Part shown: piece after piece, positions 1 through 10,817 of the stretch
Numbering within the stretch: the stretch's first letter is position 1
Layout of the letters: each line of letters begins with the position of its first letter
Source of the DNA: an uncultured Agrobacterium sp.
GTDB lineage: Bacteria > Pseudomonadota > Alphaproteobacteria > Rhizobiales > Rhizobiaceae
Assembly (NCBI GenBank): GCA_913777615.1
Contig: CAJYTK010000001.1
Coordinates: 124,001-188,000 of the forward strand
Direction of reading: 5' to 3'
Length of the DNA: 64,000 nt
Notes under the pieces: model-generated
Databases searched by the model: none
What the model saw: the letters and a program-made list of their open reading frames with translations, nothing else
What the model was told of the DNA's origin: nothing
Position numbers and translations under genes: made by a program

Positions 1-138
1 CAGATAGGCGCTCCACGTTAGGGTGGAGTGTCCTGACACCGTTGCTATTCCTCTCGCCCATTTCCGTCAAGCGGAATATGTCGCAAGCTTCAAGAATTTT
101 GTCCGATCTGCGTCAGCTGCCGGTCATTGCGCAAACGA

Positions 139-172
139 AAGCCGCCCGTATCGCGAAGATACGAGCGGCTTA
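139..172 (-). terminator. Rho-independent terminator of the outer-membrane protein gene
   Basis: A hairpin with the arms AAGCCGC-CGTATC and GATACG-GCGGCTT lies 24 bases after the stop codon of the gene at 196-990. On the minus strand it is followed by a modest T-rich tract. Bases 1-138 show no gene that I can support. Confidence 0.7.
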
Positions 173-195
173 ATTCTACGTTCGATCTGTGACGT

Positions 196-990
196 TTACT
201 TGTAAACGGCAGGCTGAACCGGAATATCGGCAGGCGGCATATACTGTGCGGTATCGCAACCATTGAAGACGTAACGGCCACCGAGACGAATCTCATGCGA
301 TGTCAGGCCCTTGTCGCGACCAGGACCAGCAGCGCCGTTGAGACCGAACATCTCCCCTTGGCCGATCTGGCGGAAGCGGTAACCGATATCGGCCTTGAAG
401 TCGCAGGTGACATCAACCGTGGCACCAGCCATAAGAGCGTAAGCGAAGCGCCAGCTGCCCTTGCCGTCGAATTCGCAGCAACCGGAATCCGTCTTGAACG
501 TGTCCCACTTCACATGCGCCCCGCCGATACCTGCGCCGACATAAGGGGTGACACGGCCATAGGTGCCGAGATCGACATAGGCGTTCGCCATCAGGCCGAA
601 GGCCTGGAGCGAGGTGTGCGACTCTAGGCTGGGAGCAGTGCCCCGGAATTTAGACTTCGAGAGATAGTCAACCGTCAGGTCGGTGCGCAGATAATTGTTG
701 ATCTGATAGCCCACGCCTGCGCCGAAGAGGACGCTGTCCTTCTGGGACGCGCTGGTGAAGCTCACATCCTCCATCGCAGATGCAGACACAGCGCGGTTAA
801 AGCTGCCGCCACGGAACTTGTTAAACGAATAGCCGACATCGCCGCGCAGGTACCAGCCGCTGGCCTCTTTCACCTGAATTTCCGGTGCGCTTTCGATATA
901 GGCAGGAGGGGCTGTCTGATAGACATCCGCAGCAAGTGCGTGTTGACCTGCCATCAGAACGGCAACGATACCGATCAGGCTCTTCTTCAT
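196..990 (-). CDS. Outer-membrane beta-barrel protein (Omp25/RopB-like family)
   Basis: This encodes a 264-residue outer-membrane protein of the small beta-barrel family common in Rhizobiales, which shapes the outer membrane and has no known enzymatic role. The start at 990 gives a typical signal peptide (MKKSLIGIVAVLMAGQHALA, cleavage before ADVYQ), and GGAG sits nine bases upstream; a longer reading from 1029 would bury the signal peptide. The mature part alternates polar and hydrophobic residues with repeated Gly-Tyr/Gly-Ala pairs (VGYSFN, AGVGYQIN, VGAGIGGAHV, IGYRFRQIG) and ends in a strand RLGGRYVF plus a short tail. Two adjacent Cys residues (SGCCEF) and one near the C-terminus are unusual for a barrel. 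The gene is monocistronic, with a CtrA-box match in front. The exact family member is not certain. Confidence 0.85.
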   Translation of the reverse strand: MKKSLIGIVAVLMAGQHALAADVYQTAPPAYIESAPEIQVKEASGWYLRGDVGYSFNKFRGGSFNRAVSASAMEDVSFTSASQKDSVLFGAGVGYQINNYLRTDLTVDYLSKSKFRGTAPSLESHTSLQAFGLMANAYVDLGTYGRVTPYVGAGIGGAHVKWDTFKTDSGCCEFDGKGSWRFAYALMAGATVDVTCDFKADIGYRFRQIGQGEMFGLNGAAGPGRDKGLTSHEIRLGGRYVFNGCDTAQYMPPADIPVQPAVYK

Positions 991-1396
991 AACGGGCGGC
1001 TCCATAAGCGGTATACGCCAGGCGGGCATACACCAGTGATTTCTTCATTTATGGAATCTGAATGAAATTGGTTAAGTGACGATTAACGTGCAGCCCAATC
1101 AATATTAATTCGCTAATAAATGCGGTGAATATTGTCTTAACGACAGTAATATTTCCCATGGCAGACGATGCTCTTGGCCAAACCAGTCATTTTCGAGCAT
1201 CCACGGATTGCAGGCCCAAAGACGCCCGCAACTGCACGACGTCCGCAATATTCCCTCGACTTATTTGTATTTCTAAAGAACGATATTAACCGGTATCCAG
1301 TATAGAATGGAACAACTGCCTTCAGGATGGAAACTATTATCCGCCGCGCAGGTTAGGACGCAATGATAAGAAGCCGTCGAACCAGACGGTCAACAC
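991..1396. other. Divergent intergenic region between omp and the GGDEF-EAL gene
   Basis: No gene is seen in these 406 bases. The region is AT-rich in the middle and holds a CtrA-box match (1072-1086) and an imperfect inverted repeat at 1128-1153 (AATATTGTC, spacer TTAAC, GACA, then ATATT after three bases). It must contain the promoters of both flanking genes. Confidence 0.6.
1072..1086. promoter_or_regulatory. CtrA-box match (TTAA-N7-TTAA) upstream of the outer-membrane protein gene
   Basis: The sequence TTAAGTGACGATTAA is a perfect match to the TTAA-N7-TTAA binding motif of the alphaproteobacterial cell-cycle regulator CtrA. It lies about 80 bases upstream of the start codon at 990, where CtrA could act on the promoter. 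A single motif of this kind can occur by chance. Confidence 0.45.
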
Positions 1397-3370
1397 ATGT
1401 TCCAGAGTGGGCCCTGCTTGAAAATGAACCTGAGAAGCATCTTCGCCATCACATCCCCACCTGATGACAATCCCGAACTGCTGCGGGCACAGTATCTCGC
1501 CTTTAGTCGGCAAATGCCGATGATGTATTTTATCCTTCTGTCGAGCACTTGGGCGCTGGCGTTGACATACGTATCGACAGCACCTGTGTGGCTGTCGCTC
1601 GGCACACCCCTGCTCTTCACGCTGATGTGTGGAGCACGTATCACCTTCTGGCTGCGCAAACGGCACATAGTCCCTGAAATTGCGGAGATTTCGGCTAACC
1701 TGAGACGGGTCAACATCCTCGGCACGGTCATTGCTGTCGCGTTCACCGCCTGGTCCTGCACGCTCTATCCCTATGGCGACGCCTTCCAGAAGTCACACGT
1801 CGCCTTCTACATGGCCATCACGGTCATCTCCTGCATATTCTGCATGATGCATGTGCGCTCTGCCGCGCTCATGGTGACGGCGATCGTCAACGGCACATTC
1901 GTGGTCTTTTTCGCAACGAGCGGCCATCTGACGTTGGTCGCAACGGCGATCAACATTCTGCTCGTCTGTTTCGGCATGCTGGTGGTTCTGAAAATCAATT
2001 ACGACAACTTCGAACAGATGGTGCTGGCTCAGCAGAAAACGGAAGCGCTGAGCAACGAGAACCTGAGACTTGCCAATATCGACAGCCTGACCGGCCTGCC
2101 GAACAGGCGCGCATTCTTCCATCACCTCGAAACATCCTTCAAGCTGGCGCAGCAGAATGACGACAGACTCGCCGTCGGCGTCATCGATCTGGACGGCTTC
2201 AAACCGGTGAACGACCTTTATGGACACTCCGCCGGCGATCGGCTCTTGCGGGAGGTGGCCGAAAGGCTGGGCGAGTTGTGCGATCAACGCAACATGTTTC
2301 TCGCTCGCCTGGGCGGCGACGAGTTCGCCTTCATCACATCCGGTCAGATCAACGATAATGAGATTCTCAACGACGGCAACAAGATGGGCTGTCTTTTGCG
2401 TATTCCATTCGAAACGCCGGACGCAACGATCATGATCTCGGCCTCGATCGGCATCGCCGTCTATCCCAACGTCGCATCGACCCCGGATGAACTTTTCGAC
2501 CGAGCCGATTACGCTCTCTACCAAAGCAAGCGCGAACACCGCGGCAACAGCACGCTCTTTACAGCAAGGCACATCGTCGAGATTCACCGGGATGCACGCA
2601 TCGAACAAGCTTTGCGCAAAGCCGACCTCGATACAGAGCTATCCGTTGTCTACCAGCCAATCCAAGACGTGACGTCAGGGGAAACAGTGGGCTTTGAGGC
2701 TCTGGCGCGCTGGGACAGCAAGCTCTTGGGAGCGGTGACGCCCAGCCAGTTTATTCCGATTGCCGAACGCGCAGGCATCGTCGGCACGCTGACGAAACCT
2801 CTGCTAAAAAAGGCTCTAGGCGCGGCGAAAACCTGGCCCGGCACTATCAGGCTGTCTTTCAATCTCTCCGCCCAGGACATCAACAGTGCCGAAGCCACGC
2901 TCGCCGTTATCGCCATCATCGTCAATAGCGGCTTCGATCCACGACGGCTTGATCTCGAAATCACGGAAACGGCCATCATCCACGACACGCGACAGGCGCG
3001 CAAATCTGTCGAAGCGCTGCGCAAGATCGGCTGCGGTATCTCATTGGACGATTTCGGCACCGGCTATTCGAGCCTGACATCCCTGCACTCGCTGCCGCTG
3101 ACCAAGCTCAAGATCGACCGCAGCTTCGTCAGAAACATCCAGGACGATACCGCCAGCTACAATATCGTACGCTCTCTGCTGACGCTAAGCCGGGAAATGG
3201 GCCTGGACACAATCGTGGAAGGCGTGGAAACCGAAGCCGAGTTGGCCGTCATCAAAACGCTGGGCTGTACGCTGATTCAGGGCTACTTGTTCTCAAAACC
3301 AATGTCCGACGAAAGCCTTCATGCGTTTCTCAAGCCAGCATCTACCAGCGTTGACCAGCTGTCGGTGTAA
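1397..3370 (+). CDS. Membrane-anchored GGDEF-EAL cyclic-di-GMP enzyme
   Basis: This 657-residue protein should make and/or break cyclic-di-GMP. Residues about 40-200 form five or six membrane segments with no recognised sensory domain. A GGDEF domain follows (RLGGDEFAF, GGDEF at 306-310) and then an EAL domain (EAL at 434-436, DDFGTGYSSL later), both with intact signature residues. The inhibitory I-site normally found before GGDEF (RxxD) reads RNMF, so product feedback is probably lost. Which activity dominates cannot be told from sequence. The gene stands alone, divergent from the outer-membrane protein gene. The start at 1397 is the first ATG; an ATG at 1424 (MNLRSIF) is an alternative, and neither has a strong ribosome-binding site. 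Confidence 0.9.
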   Translation: MFQSGPCLKMNLRSIFAITSPPDDNPELLRAQYLAFSRQMPMMYFILLSSTWALALTYVSTAPVWLSLGTPLLFTLMCGARITFWLRKRHIVPEIAEISANLRRVNILGTVIAVAFTAWSCTLYPYGDAFQKSHVAFYMAITVISCIFCMMHVRSAALMVTAIVNGTFVVFFATSGHLTLVATAINILLVCFGMLVVLKINYDNFEQMVLAQQKTEALSNENLRLANIDSLTGLPNRRAFFHHLETSFKLAQQNDDRLAVGVIDLDGFKPVNDLYGHSAGDRLLREVAERLGELCDQRNMFLARLGGDEFAFITSGQINDNEILNDGNKMGCLLRIPFETPDATIMISASIGIAVYPNVASTPDELFDRADYALYQSKREHRGNSTLFTARHIVEIHRDARIEQALRKADLDTELSVVYQPIQDVTSGETVGFEALARWDSKLLGAVTPSQFIPIAERAGIVGTLTKPLLKKALGAAKTWPGTIRLSFNLSAQDINSAEATLAVIAIIVNSGFDPRRLDLEITETAIIHDTRQARKSVEALRKIGCGISLDDFGTGYSSLTSLHSLPLTKLKIDRSFVRNIQDDTASYNIVRSLLTLSREMGLDTIVEGVETEAELAVIKTLGCTLIQGYLFSKPMSDESLHAFLKPASTSVDQLSV

Positions 3371-3513
3371 GCAATCTCCAAAGCAGGTCTTGCGCGAAAC
3401 CGCACTGCGGTTATGCGATGCAGCAGAAACCTCCCGCGTCTTCTGGATGTAAGGCTGCTTTCGGGGAAAGGAAGCCTCCCGCTAAAGCGGCACATGCCCG
3501 ATGGGAATGCCGG

Positions 3514-4866
3514 TCAGGCAGCCGACTTCGCGTTGGCAATGATGCCGACGAGATCGTTGACGATGCGTTCGACCTGCGCACTGTCGTCGCCTTCCGCCAT
3601 CACCCGGATCAAGGGTTCGGTACCGGATGGGCGAATGACAAGACGTCCCTTGTTGGCAAGCGCGCTTTCCGCATCGGCAATCGCCTGCTTGACGACGGGG
3701 TTTTCCAAGGGTTTGCCGCCGGAGATGCGGACATTCTTGAGGAGTTGCGGGACGGGCTCGAACTTGCGGCACACCTCGCTGACCGTCCGGCCCGAACGTT
3801 TCACTCGCGCCAGCACCTGAAGTGCTGCGACAAGACCGTCACCGGTGGTGCCGTAATCGGACAGGACGATATGGCCCGACTGTTCGCCGCCGACGTTGAA
3901 ATCGTGATTGCGCATATGTTCGACAACGTAGCGGTCACCGACCTTGGTGCGCGCAAGTGTCAGACCCTTGTCGCCAAGGAAGCGCTCGAGCCCGAGATTG
4001 GACATGACGGTTGCGACAATACCACCGCCGCGTAAGATATTGTCCTCCGCCCAGCTGTGGGCAATCGTCGCCATCAGCTGGTCGCCGTCAACGATCTGCC
4101 CACGCTCATCAACGATGATCACGCGGTCGGCATCGCCATCGAGCGCAATGCCGATATCGGCGCGCACCTCATGCACCTTCTTCTGTAGCGCGTCGGGATG
4201 GGTCGAGCCGCACTCGAAATTGATGTTCGTACCGTTCGGTTCGTTGCCTATGGTGACAACTTCCGCGCCGAGTTCCCACAGCGCCGTTGGAGCCACCTTG
4301 TAGGCTGCGCCATTGGCGCAATCGATGGCGATCCTCAAACCGCTCAGCGTCACGTCGCGCGGGAGCGTCCGCTTGACGAATTCGATATAGCGATAGATGT
4401 CGCCATCGACGCGCTTGGCGCGACCGATTTCATGCGGCTTGGCAAGCTGCGCATAGATATCCTTGTCGAGCAGATCCTCAATTTCGAGCTCAAGCTCGTC
4501 GGAAAGCTTGTAGCCATCCGGGCCGAAAAGCTTGATGCCGTTATCGGCAAAAGGATTGTGCGAGGCCGAGATCATCACGCCGATATCGGCACGAAGCGAG
4601 CGTGTCAGCATGGCGACGGCAGGCGTCGGGATCGGACCAAGCAGGAAAACATCGAGACCGGCAGCGGTAAACCCGGCAACCAGCGCATTTTCCAGCATAT
4701 AGCCGGAAAGGCGGGTATCCTTGCCGATGACCACGCGATGACGGTGATGACCACGCCGGAAGATCGTGCCAACGGCAATGCCGACCCGCATCGCCAGATC
4801 CGGGGTCATCGGGAAAACGTTCGACTGCCCGCGAATGCCATCAGTTCCGAAATAGCGACGTGTCAT
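3514..4866 (-). CDS. glmM: Phosphoglucosamine mutase
   Basis: GlmM interconverts glucosamine-6-phosphate and glucosamine-1-phosphate, the step that feeds UDP-GlcNAc into peptidoglycan and lipopolysaccharide. The 450-residue length is normal. The phosphoserine loop SASHNP carries the catalytic Ser102, the magnesium loop DGDADR is at 243-248, and the C-terminal phosphate-binding loop [10 protein letters not shown] is present. The start at 4866 gives [13 protein letters not shown], the conserved N-terminus of the family; the reading frame extends 15 codons further but without conservation. It lies downstream of ftsH on the same strand, as is common in alphaproteobacteria, separated by 450 bases, so it probably has its own promoter. 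Confidence 0.97.
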   Translation of the reverse strand: MTRRYFGTDGIRGQSNVFPMTPDLAMRVGIAVGTIFRRGHHRHRVVIGKDTRLSGYMLENALVAGFTAAGLDVFLLGPIPTPAVAMLTRSLRADIGVMISASHNPFADNGIKLFGPDGYKLSDELELEIEDLLDKDIYAQLAKPHEIGRAKRVDGDIYRYIEFVKRTLPRDVTLSGLRIAIDCANGAAYKVAPTALWELGAEVVTIGNEPNGTNINFECGSTHPDALQKKVHEVRADIGIALDGDADRVIIVDERGQIVDGDQLMATIAHSWAEDNILRGGGIVATVMSNLGLERFLGDKGLTLARTKVGDRYVVEHMRNHDFNVGGEQSGHIVLSDYGTTGDGLVAALQVLARVKRSGRTVSEVCRKFEPVPQLLKNVRISGGKPLENPVVKQAIADAESALANKGRLVIRPSGTEPLIRVMAEGDDSAQVERIVNDLVGIIANAKSAA

Positions 4867-5264
4867 GTGAGCTCCAAATATATGACGGCGCCACACATCG
4901 ATAGGCGGCAACCTTTTCCGCTAGATGCCACAAAGCGCGTCTGGCGGCACGTAAATTACCGCAAAAACAAAATATATGTCGTGAGTGGCGGCCTTTCTCC
5001 CCAGGAAAGCGTGGGTTGGTAGCCAAGGTTCTGCCTGGGAAGACACGTGACACGACGCAGCAATCTGACAACCGCGTATGTCATCCTCTAAGATGTGAGG
5101 CGTTCCCAGCAAGCCCTTTTTCCATGACGCAAAGCTCCACTGCCCCACTCATCCTCAAGCTCGATGCGATGATAGATAGTTCTCAATCGCTTGCGGCTGA
5201 AGCCTTCGGATCCACGGATCGAGGCTGACGATGACGGAACACGTGGACGCGCTAATCGCCAGAC
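4867..5264. other. Intergenic region between ftsH and glmM
   Basis: No convincing gene is seen here. Short open frames exist on both strands but lack ribosome-binding sites and recognisable protein features. The part next to 4866-4990 is AT-rich and is the likely glmM promoter region. Confidence 0.5.
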
Positions 5265-5265
5265 A

Positions 5266-5294
5266 AAAAGGCCGCCCTTTTGGAGCGGCCTTTT
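5266..5294 (-). terminator. Rho-independent terminator of ftsH
   Basis: Arms AAAAGGCCGC and GCGGCCTTTT enclose a nine-base loop, 22 bases after the ftsH stop codon. The A/T runs on both sides make it usable in both directions. Confidence 0.85.
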
Positions 5295-5316
5295 GTCATC
5301 GACTTTTGTGCGAGAT

Positions 5317-7263
<1,947 letters not shown>

Positions 7264-7423
7264 TGAACTCCCCGAACTCCAACGGACGTATGACCGCCCG
7301 CCATTATGTTGCCCCTAACATAAGGAGGACAGTTGCGGTTGCCAAGGCGAAGCGGAGAAGGAGATGTGTTTTGCGGTAAAAACTCTGCGAAATTTCGACG
7401 CAATTTTCCAAAGCGCCCACCTG

Positions 7424-8776
7424 TTACAGGCCAAGTCCGGTGATCGGGGGCTGCGGATAAGCCTCGCGCCCCAGACGAACGGCAATCGCATTGGCCAGGT
7501 CGAGATCGAAACGCGTCAGGAACAGGTCATAGGGCGCAAGCAATGGACGGATGGAAATAGCTTCCATCAAAACCCTCGCCTCTCCCGCCTCTTCAGCCGT
7601 GTCTGGCCTGAGATGAGGCTGCGCCAACCGCGCACGCTTGAGGACGCCTGAAGGAACTGTGTCGGGACAGTCGCCCTGTCCTTCTCGCGCCGTATCGGCG
7701 CAACCTTCGCCGCTCACGATCATGGCGACGTCCGAGCGATTGGTGATCTCGAACCGTCCATCCCAGACGATCGTTGCACCGGAAGAAATCGTTGTTCTCG
7801 GCACATCGCGGTTTTCCCGCATCAGATAGAGTCCGTCCTTGCGTCGGTCGAAGACGACGCGCCCCGCCGTAAGCCTGCCGGGCATTCCTCCGGCCAGAAA
7901 TTCCATCACCCTGTCCAGGCTGTCGGCGGCGAGCGGATAAGGCCTGCCACCGGCAACGCAGGCCAGCGCGGAGATCGCATAGCGAAGAATGCCGGCATTC
8001 TCTCCAAGATGCTCTGCGTGCAGCCGGATCAGGCCAGCAGGAAAGACATCGACGGCGCGGGAAACGAATGCGGCAGCACGCGACGCAAGCTCTGCCCTCT
8101 TGAGCGATGGAGCGGCCATGGACAGATCAACAGGCTCCGGCGTTTTGCGGACCCGCACCCGTTCATATTTCACATCCTCGTTAGACGGATCGTCGAACCA
8201 GCCCTGGTTCTTGGTCACGAGATAATCGCGTATATCCTGGCGCCTTACATTCAGAAACGGGCGCAGCACCCAGTGCCGGGAATTGTAAAGAACCGCATCG
8301 GCCATGCCGGAAAGGCCGGGCCTGTCCTGCGCCGCATTGCGATGGCTGCGCATGGTAATCGTTTCACGCTGGTCGTCGCGCGTATGGCCAACGACGATAG
8401 CAGTCGCGCCGATCTTGTCGGCGACCTGGCCGATCAGCCGGTAGCGCGCCAGTCGCGCCGCAGCGGAAACGCCGGTTTTGGGCTTCTCGTCAGTCCAGCG
8501 AAGGCTGTGATGGGGGATGGCAAGCGCATGGCAGAACTGCGCGACCGCGACCGCTTCATCGGCAGCCTCGGGCCGCAAAGCGTGGTCTATGGTGACAACC
8601 TCAAGTGTGACATCGACCTGAGCAAAGAGGCGAAGACTGTCGTTGAGCGCAAGAAGCAGGCCGGTGGAATCACTGCCGCCGGAGACAGCAACAAGGAGAG
8701 TGGCGGGCTTTTGAAGTCTGTCGAGAAAGATCCGCGCTGCCTGAAGTGGCGCAAGCGGAGAAGACGGCGTTGCCAT
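7424..8776 (-). CDS. tilS: tRNA(Ile)-lysidine synthase
   Basis: TilS attaches lysine to C34 of the isoleucine tRNA with CAU anticodon so that it reads AUA. The N-terminal ATP-pyrophosphatase (PP-loop) motif SGGSDS is at residues 32-37 and is followed by the family motif GHTRDDQRET, somewhat divergent from the usual DDQAET. The 450-residue length includes the C-terminal substrate-binding part. The gene sits 20 bases after ybgF and before ftsH, so it is probably co-transcribed with the end of the tol-pal cluster; this order is typical in rhizobia. Confidence 0.93.
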   Translation of the reverse strand: MATPSSPLAPLQAARIFLDRLQKPATLLVAVSGGSDSTGLLLALNDSLRLFAQVDVTLEVVTIDHALRPEAADEAVAVAQFCHALAIPHHSLRWTDEKPKTGVSAAARLARYRLIGQVADKIGATAIVVGHTRDDQRETITMRSHRNAAQDRPGLSGMADAVLYNSRHWVLRPFLNVRRQDIRDYLVTKNQGWFDDPSNEDVKYERVRVRKTPEPVDLSMAAPSLKRAELASRAAAFVSRAVDVFPAGLIRLHAEHLGENAGILRYAISALACVAGGRPYPLAADSLDRVMEFLAGGMPGRLTAGRVVFDRRKDGLYLMRENRDVPRTTISSGATIVWDGRFEITNRSDVAMIVSGEGCADTAREGQGDCPDTVPSGVLKRARLAQPHLRPDTAEEAGEARVLMEAISIRPLLAPYDLFLTRFDLDLANAIAVRLGREAYPQPPITGLGL

Positions 8777-8796
8777 GGCAGGGGCTGCGAGCAGGC

Positions 8797-9816
8797 TCAG
8801 CAGCCGATACGCTTCTGTTCGCTGGTGACCTTGCCCAGAACGGTCTTGGAGGCGCTCGGATAGCGCTTGGGCACCTCGCGCAGGGTCGCGCAGGCGGTGT
8901 CTTTATTGTCGAGAGCGGCAAGCGACATGCCGAGCTTCAAAAGCATTTCAGGCGCCTTGGGAGACTTTCCGTAATTCTTGTGGCCGTCGAGAAAGGTCTT
9001 TGCGGCAGCGGTAAACTTGCCCTGCGAATATTGCGCTTCGCCAAGCCAGAAGCTGGCATCAGCCGCCTTGGAGCCATTGGGATAGCCCTGAATATACTTT
9101 TCGAAGCCCTGCTCCGCTTGCTTGTAGTCTCCAGCCAGAACATGGCTGTAGGCTGCCTGATAGATATCGTTCTCGCTGGTCAGCGCAGCGGTATTGACCG
9201 GATCGGTACCACTCGGACGGCTGCCGGTGGCGACACCGGGAAGAGCGCCCGCAGAATTATTGGCATTGGAATTCAACGTACCGCCAACCGGCAGGCCGCG
9301 AGAATCGAGTTCGATGGAGCCGAGCGTCGTTTCCCCAGGTGCGGCATTGGAGCGTGGCCCGGTCGAAGCGGCACCGCCTGCCACCGAAGCGCCGTCGGAA
9401 GACGGCTCCCCGATGATGGTGGCGACATCGTCAGATGGCCCACCGGATGTGCCGGCGGGCGGAAGATCCGCCTCCGCCTTCTTCTTCGGCGTCGCTGCCG
9501 GTGCGGAAGACTTGCCACCGCCACCTTCCAGCTGCTGGAAGCGGAATTCATTATCTTCCTGCGCCTTGCGAATGGTTTCCTGCATCTGGAGAAGCTGGAA
9601 GCTCATCTCTTCGATGCGACCGTTCAACTGGCGGATCTGCTCTTCAAGCTGCTGTACGCGATAGGTCTCGTTGGCCTGGACATTGACCACCGGAGCCTTC
9701 GAGTTGGTCGTGCTAGCGCTCCCACTCCAACCGAACAACGGCTGCGACATCGCTGTGCCGCTCAAGCCGGTGCAGGCTGCAAGCCCCAGCATTCCCGCCA
9801 CGACAAGTTTCTTCAT
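8797..9816 (-). CDS. ybgF: Tol-Pal system protein YbgF/CpoB
   Basis: YbgF (CpoB) is a periplasmic partner of TolA that links outer-membrane constriction with septal murein synthesis. The start at 9816 gives a signal peptide (MKKLVVAGMLGLAACTGLSGTAMS); the upstream extension to 9873 has none. After a short linker comes a trimerising coiled coil rich in Glu/Gln (YRVQQLEEQIRQLNGRIEEM and onward), a low-complexity Ala/Gly/Ser/Pro linker, and C-terminal TPR repeats (YSHVLAGDYKQAEQGFEKYI, FWLGEAQYSQGKF). It lies 157 bases after pal and 20 bases before tilS. Confidence 0.92.
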   Translation of the reverse strand: MKKLVVAGMLGLAACTGLSGTAMSQPLFGWSGSASTTNSKAPVVNVQANETYRVQQLEEQIRQLNGRIEEMSFQLLQMQETIRKAQEDNEFRFQQLEGGGGKSSAPAATPKKKAEADLPPAGTSGGPSDDVATIIGEPSSDGASVAGGAASTGPRSNAAPGETTLGSIELDSRGLPVGGTLNSNANNSAGALPGVATGSRPSGTDPVNTAALTSENDIYQAAYSHVLAGDYKQAEQGFEKYIQGYPNGSKAADASFWLGEAQYSQGKFTAAAKTFLDGHKNYGKSPKAPEMLLKLGMSLAALDNKDTACATLREVPKRYPSASKTVLGKVTSEQKRIGC

Positions 9817-9920
9817 AGTGCTTCCTGTCTCATTGATTTGCGCCCCAGCGGCGCAACTCCAGATTTTTTCCATCTGCGATGAAAAAGCAACTTAACTTCG
9901 GCCAAACTATGAAAAAAACG

Positions 9921-9943
9921 AAAGGCGGCCCGGGGGCCGCCTT
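9921..9943 (-). terminator. Rho-independent terminator of pal
   Basis: A GC-rich hairpin (AAAGGCGGCC paired with GGCCGCCTTT) is followed on the minus strand by a run of seven T. It lies 30 bases after the pal stop and separates pal from ybgF, so ybgF probably relies on read-through or its own promoter. Confidence 0.85.
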
Positions 9944-9973
9944 TGCAAAATTCATCACGATTGCGCGAGGCAA

Positions 9974-10510
9974 TTACATGCCAGCGCCGCCAAGAACGGT
10001 AACCGCACGGCGGTTCTGCGACCAGCAGGAGATGTCGTCGCAAACGGCGACCGGACGTTCCTTGCCGTAGGAGATCGTCTTCATGCGGTTGGCAGGGACG
10101 CCCTGAGAAGCGAGGAATTCCTTGGTGGCGGCTGCACGGCGTGCGCCGAGTGCCAGGTTGTATTCGCGCGTGCCGCGTTCGTCGGCATGGCCTTCAACCG
10201 TGATGGCGTAGTTCGGGTAACGAGCAAGCCACTGAGCCTGGCGCTGCAGGGTCTGCTGCGCATCGGCACGGATCGAGGTCGAGTCGGTATCGAAGAAGAT
10301 GCGGTCGCCGACATTGACGGTGAAGTCCTGCTGCGAACCGGGTGTCGCAGAACCTGCACCACCATTGAGGCCGAGATCGCCTGCGCTGTTGGGCATGTTC
10401 TTCTTGTTCGCGCAGCCGGCAAGTGCCAGAGCGAGCGTCAGAGCGATGACAGCCGGATTGCGGGCGATTTTCTGCATTGGGCTAAGCGCCGAAGTGTGTG
10501 TACGGCTCAT
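9974..10510 (-). CDS. pal: Peptidoglycan-associated lipoprotein Pal
   Basis: Pal anchors the outer membrane to peptidoglycan and binds TolB. The 178-residue protein has a lipoprotein signal with the lipobox LAGC (lipidated Cys33), a short Asn/Gly-rich tether, and a complete OmpA-like domain with the peptidoglycan-binding stretch ITVEGHADERGTREYNLALG. The start at 10510 is supported by AAGGAG about ten bases upstream; an internal ATG at 10477 is a weaker alternative. It follows tolB after a 307-base gap and is closed by a strong terminator. Confidence 0.96.
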   Translation of the reverse strand: MSRTHTSALSPMQKIARNPAVIALTLALALAGCANKKNMPNSAGDLGLNGGAGSATPGSQQDFTVNVGDRIFFDTDSTSIRADAQQTLQRQAQWLARYPNYAITVEGHADERGTREYNLALGARRAAATKEFLASQGVPANRMKTISYGKERPVAVCDDISCWSQNRRAVTVLGGAGM

Positions 10511-10817
10511 CGCCGGTCTCTCCTTAGGATTTCGATAACGTTGCCAGACGCTAACCGATTGAGGTTAACGGCCCCCGAACGCGTATGGTTAACAAAACGG
10601 AAATATCCCAGTTTTTTGCTCCCTCACAGCTATTTGCGGCAAGAAAGAGGCGCATTTCCGGCATTCTCCACAAAACCGCCACAAGAGCCGCGACTACGGA
10701 CTAATGTGACGGGTATTGATCGAATATGTCATGCAAGCCTGTGCGACGGTCTGGTGCGACATGCACCGTCACACACGGCTACTGCCCTACAGCGAATCGC
10801 ACAGATCGCGACACGCT
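10511..10817. other. Intergenic region between tolB and pal
   Basis: No gene is seen. Near tolB there is a hairpin (10740-10774, arms TGTG-GACGGT and ACCGTC-CACA) that may end or slow tolB transcription but lacks a T run. Near pal two GGTTAAC sequences lie about 24 bases apart in the likely pal promoter region. Confidence 0.5.
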
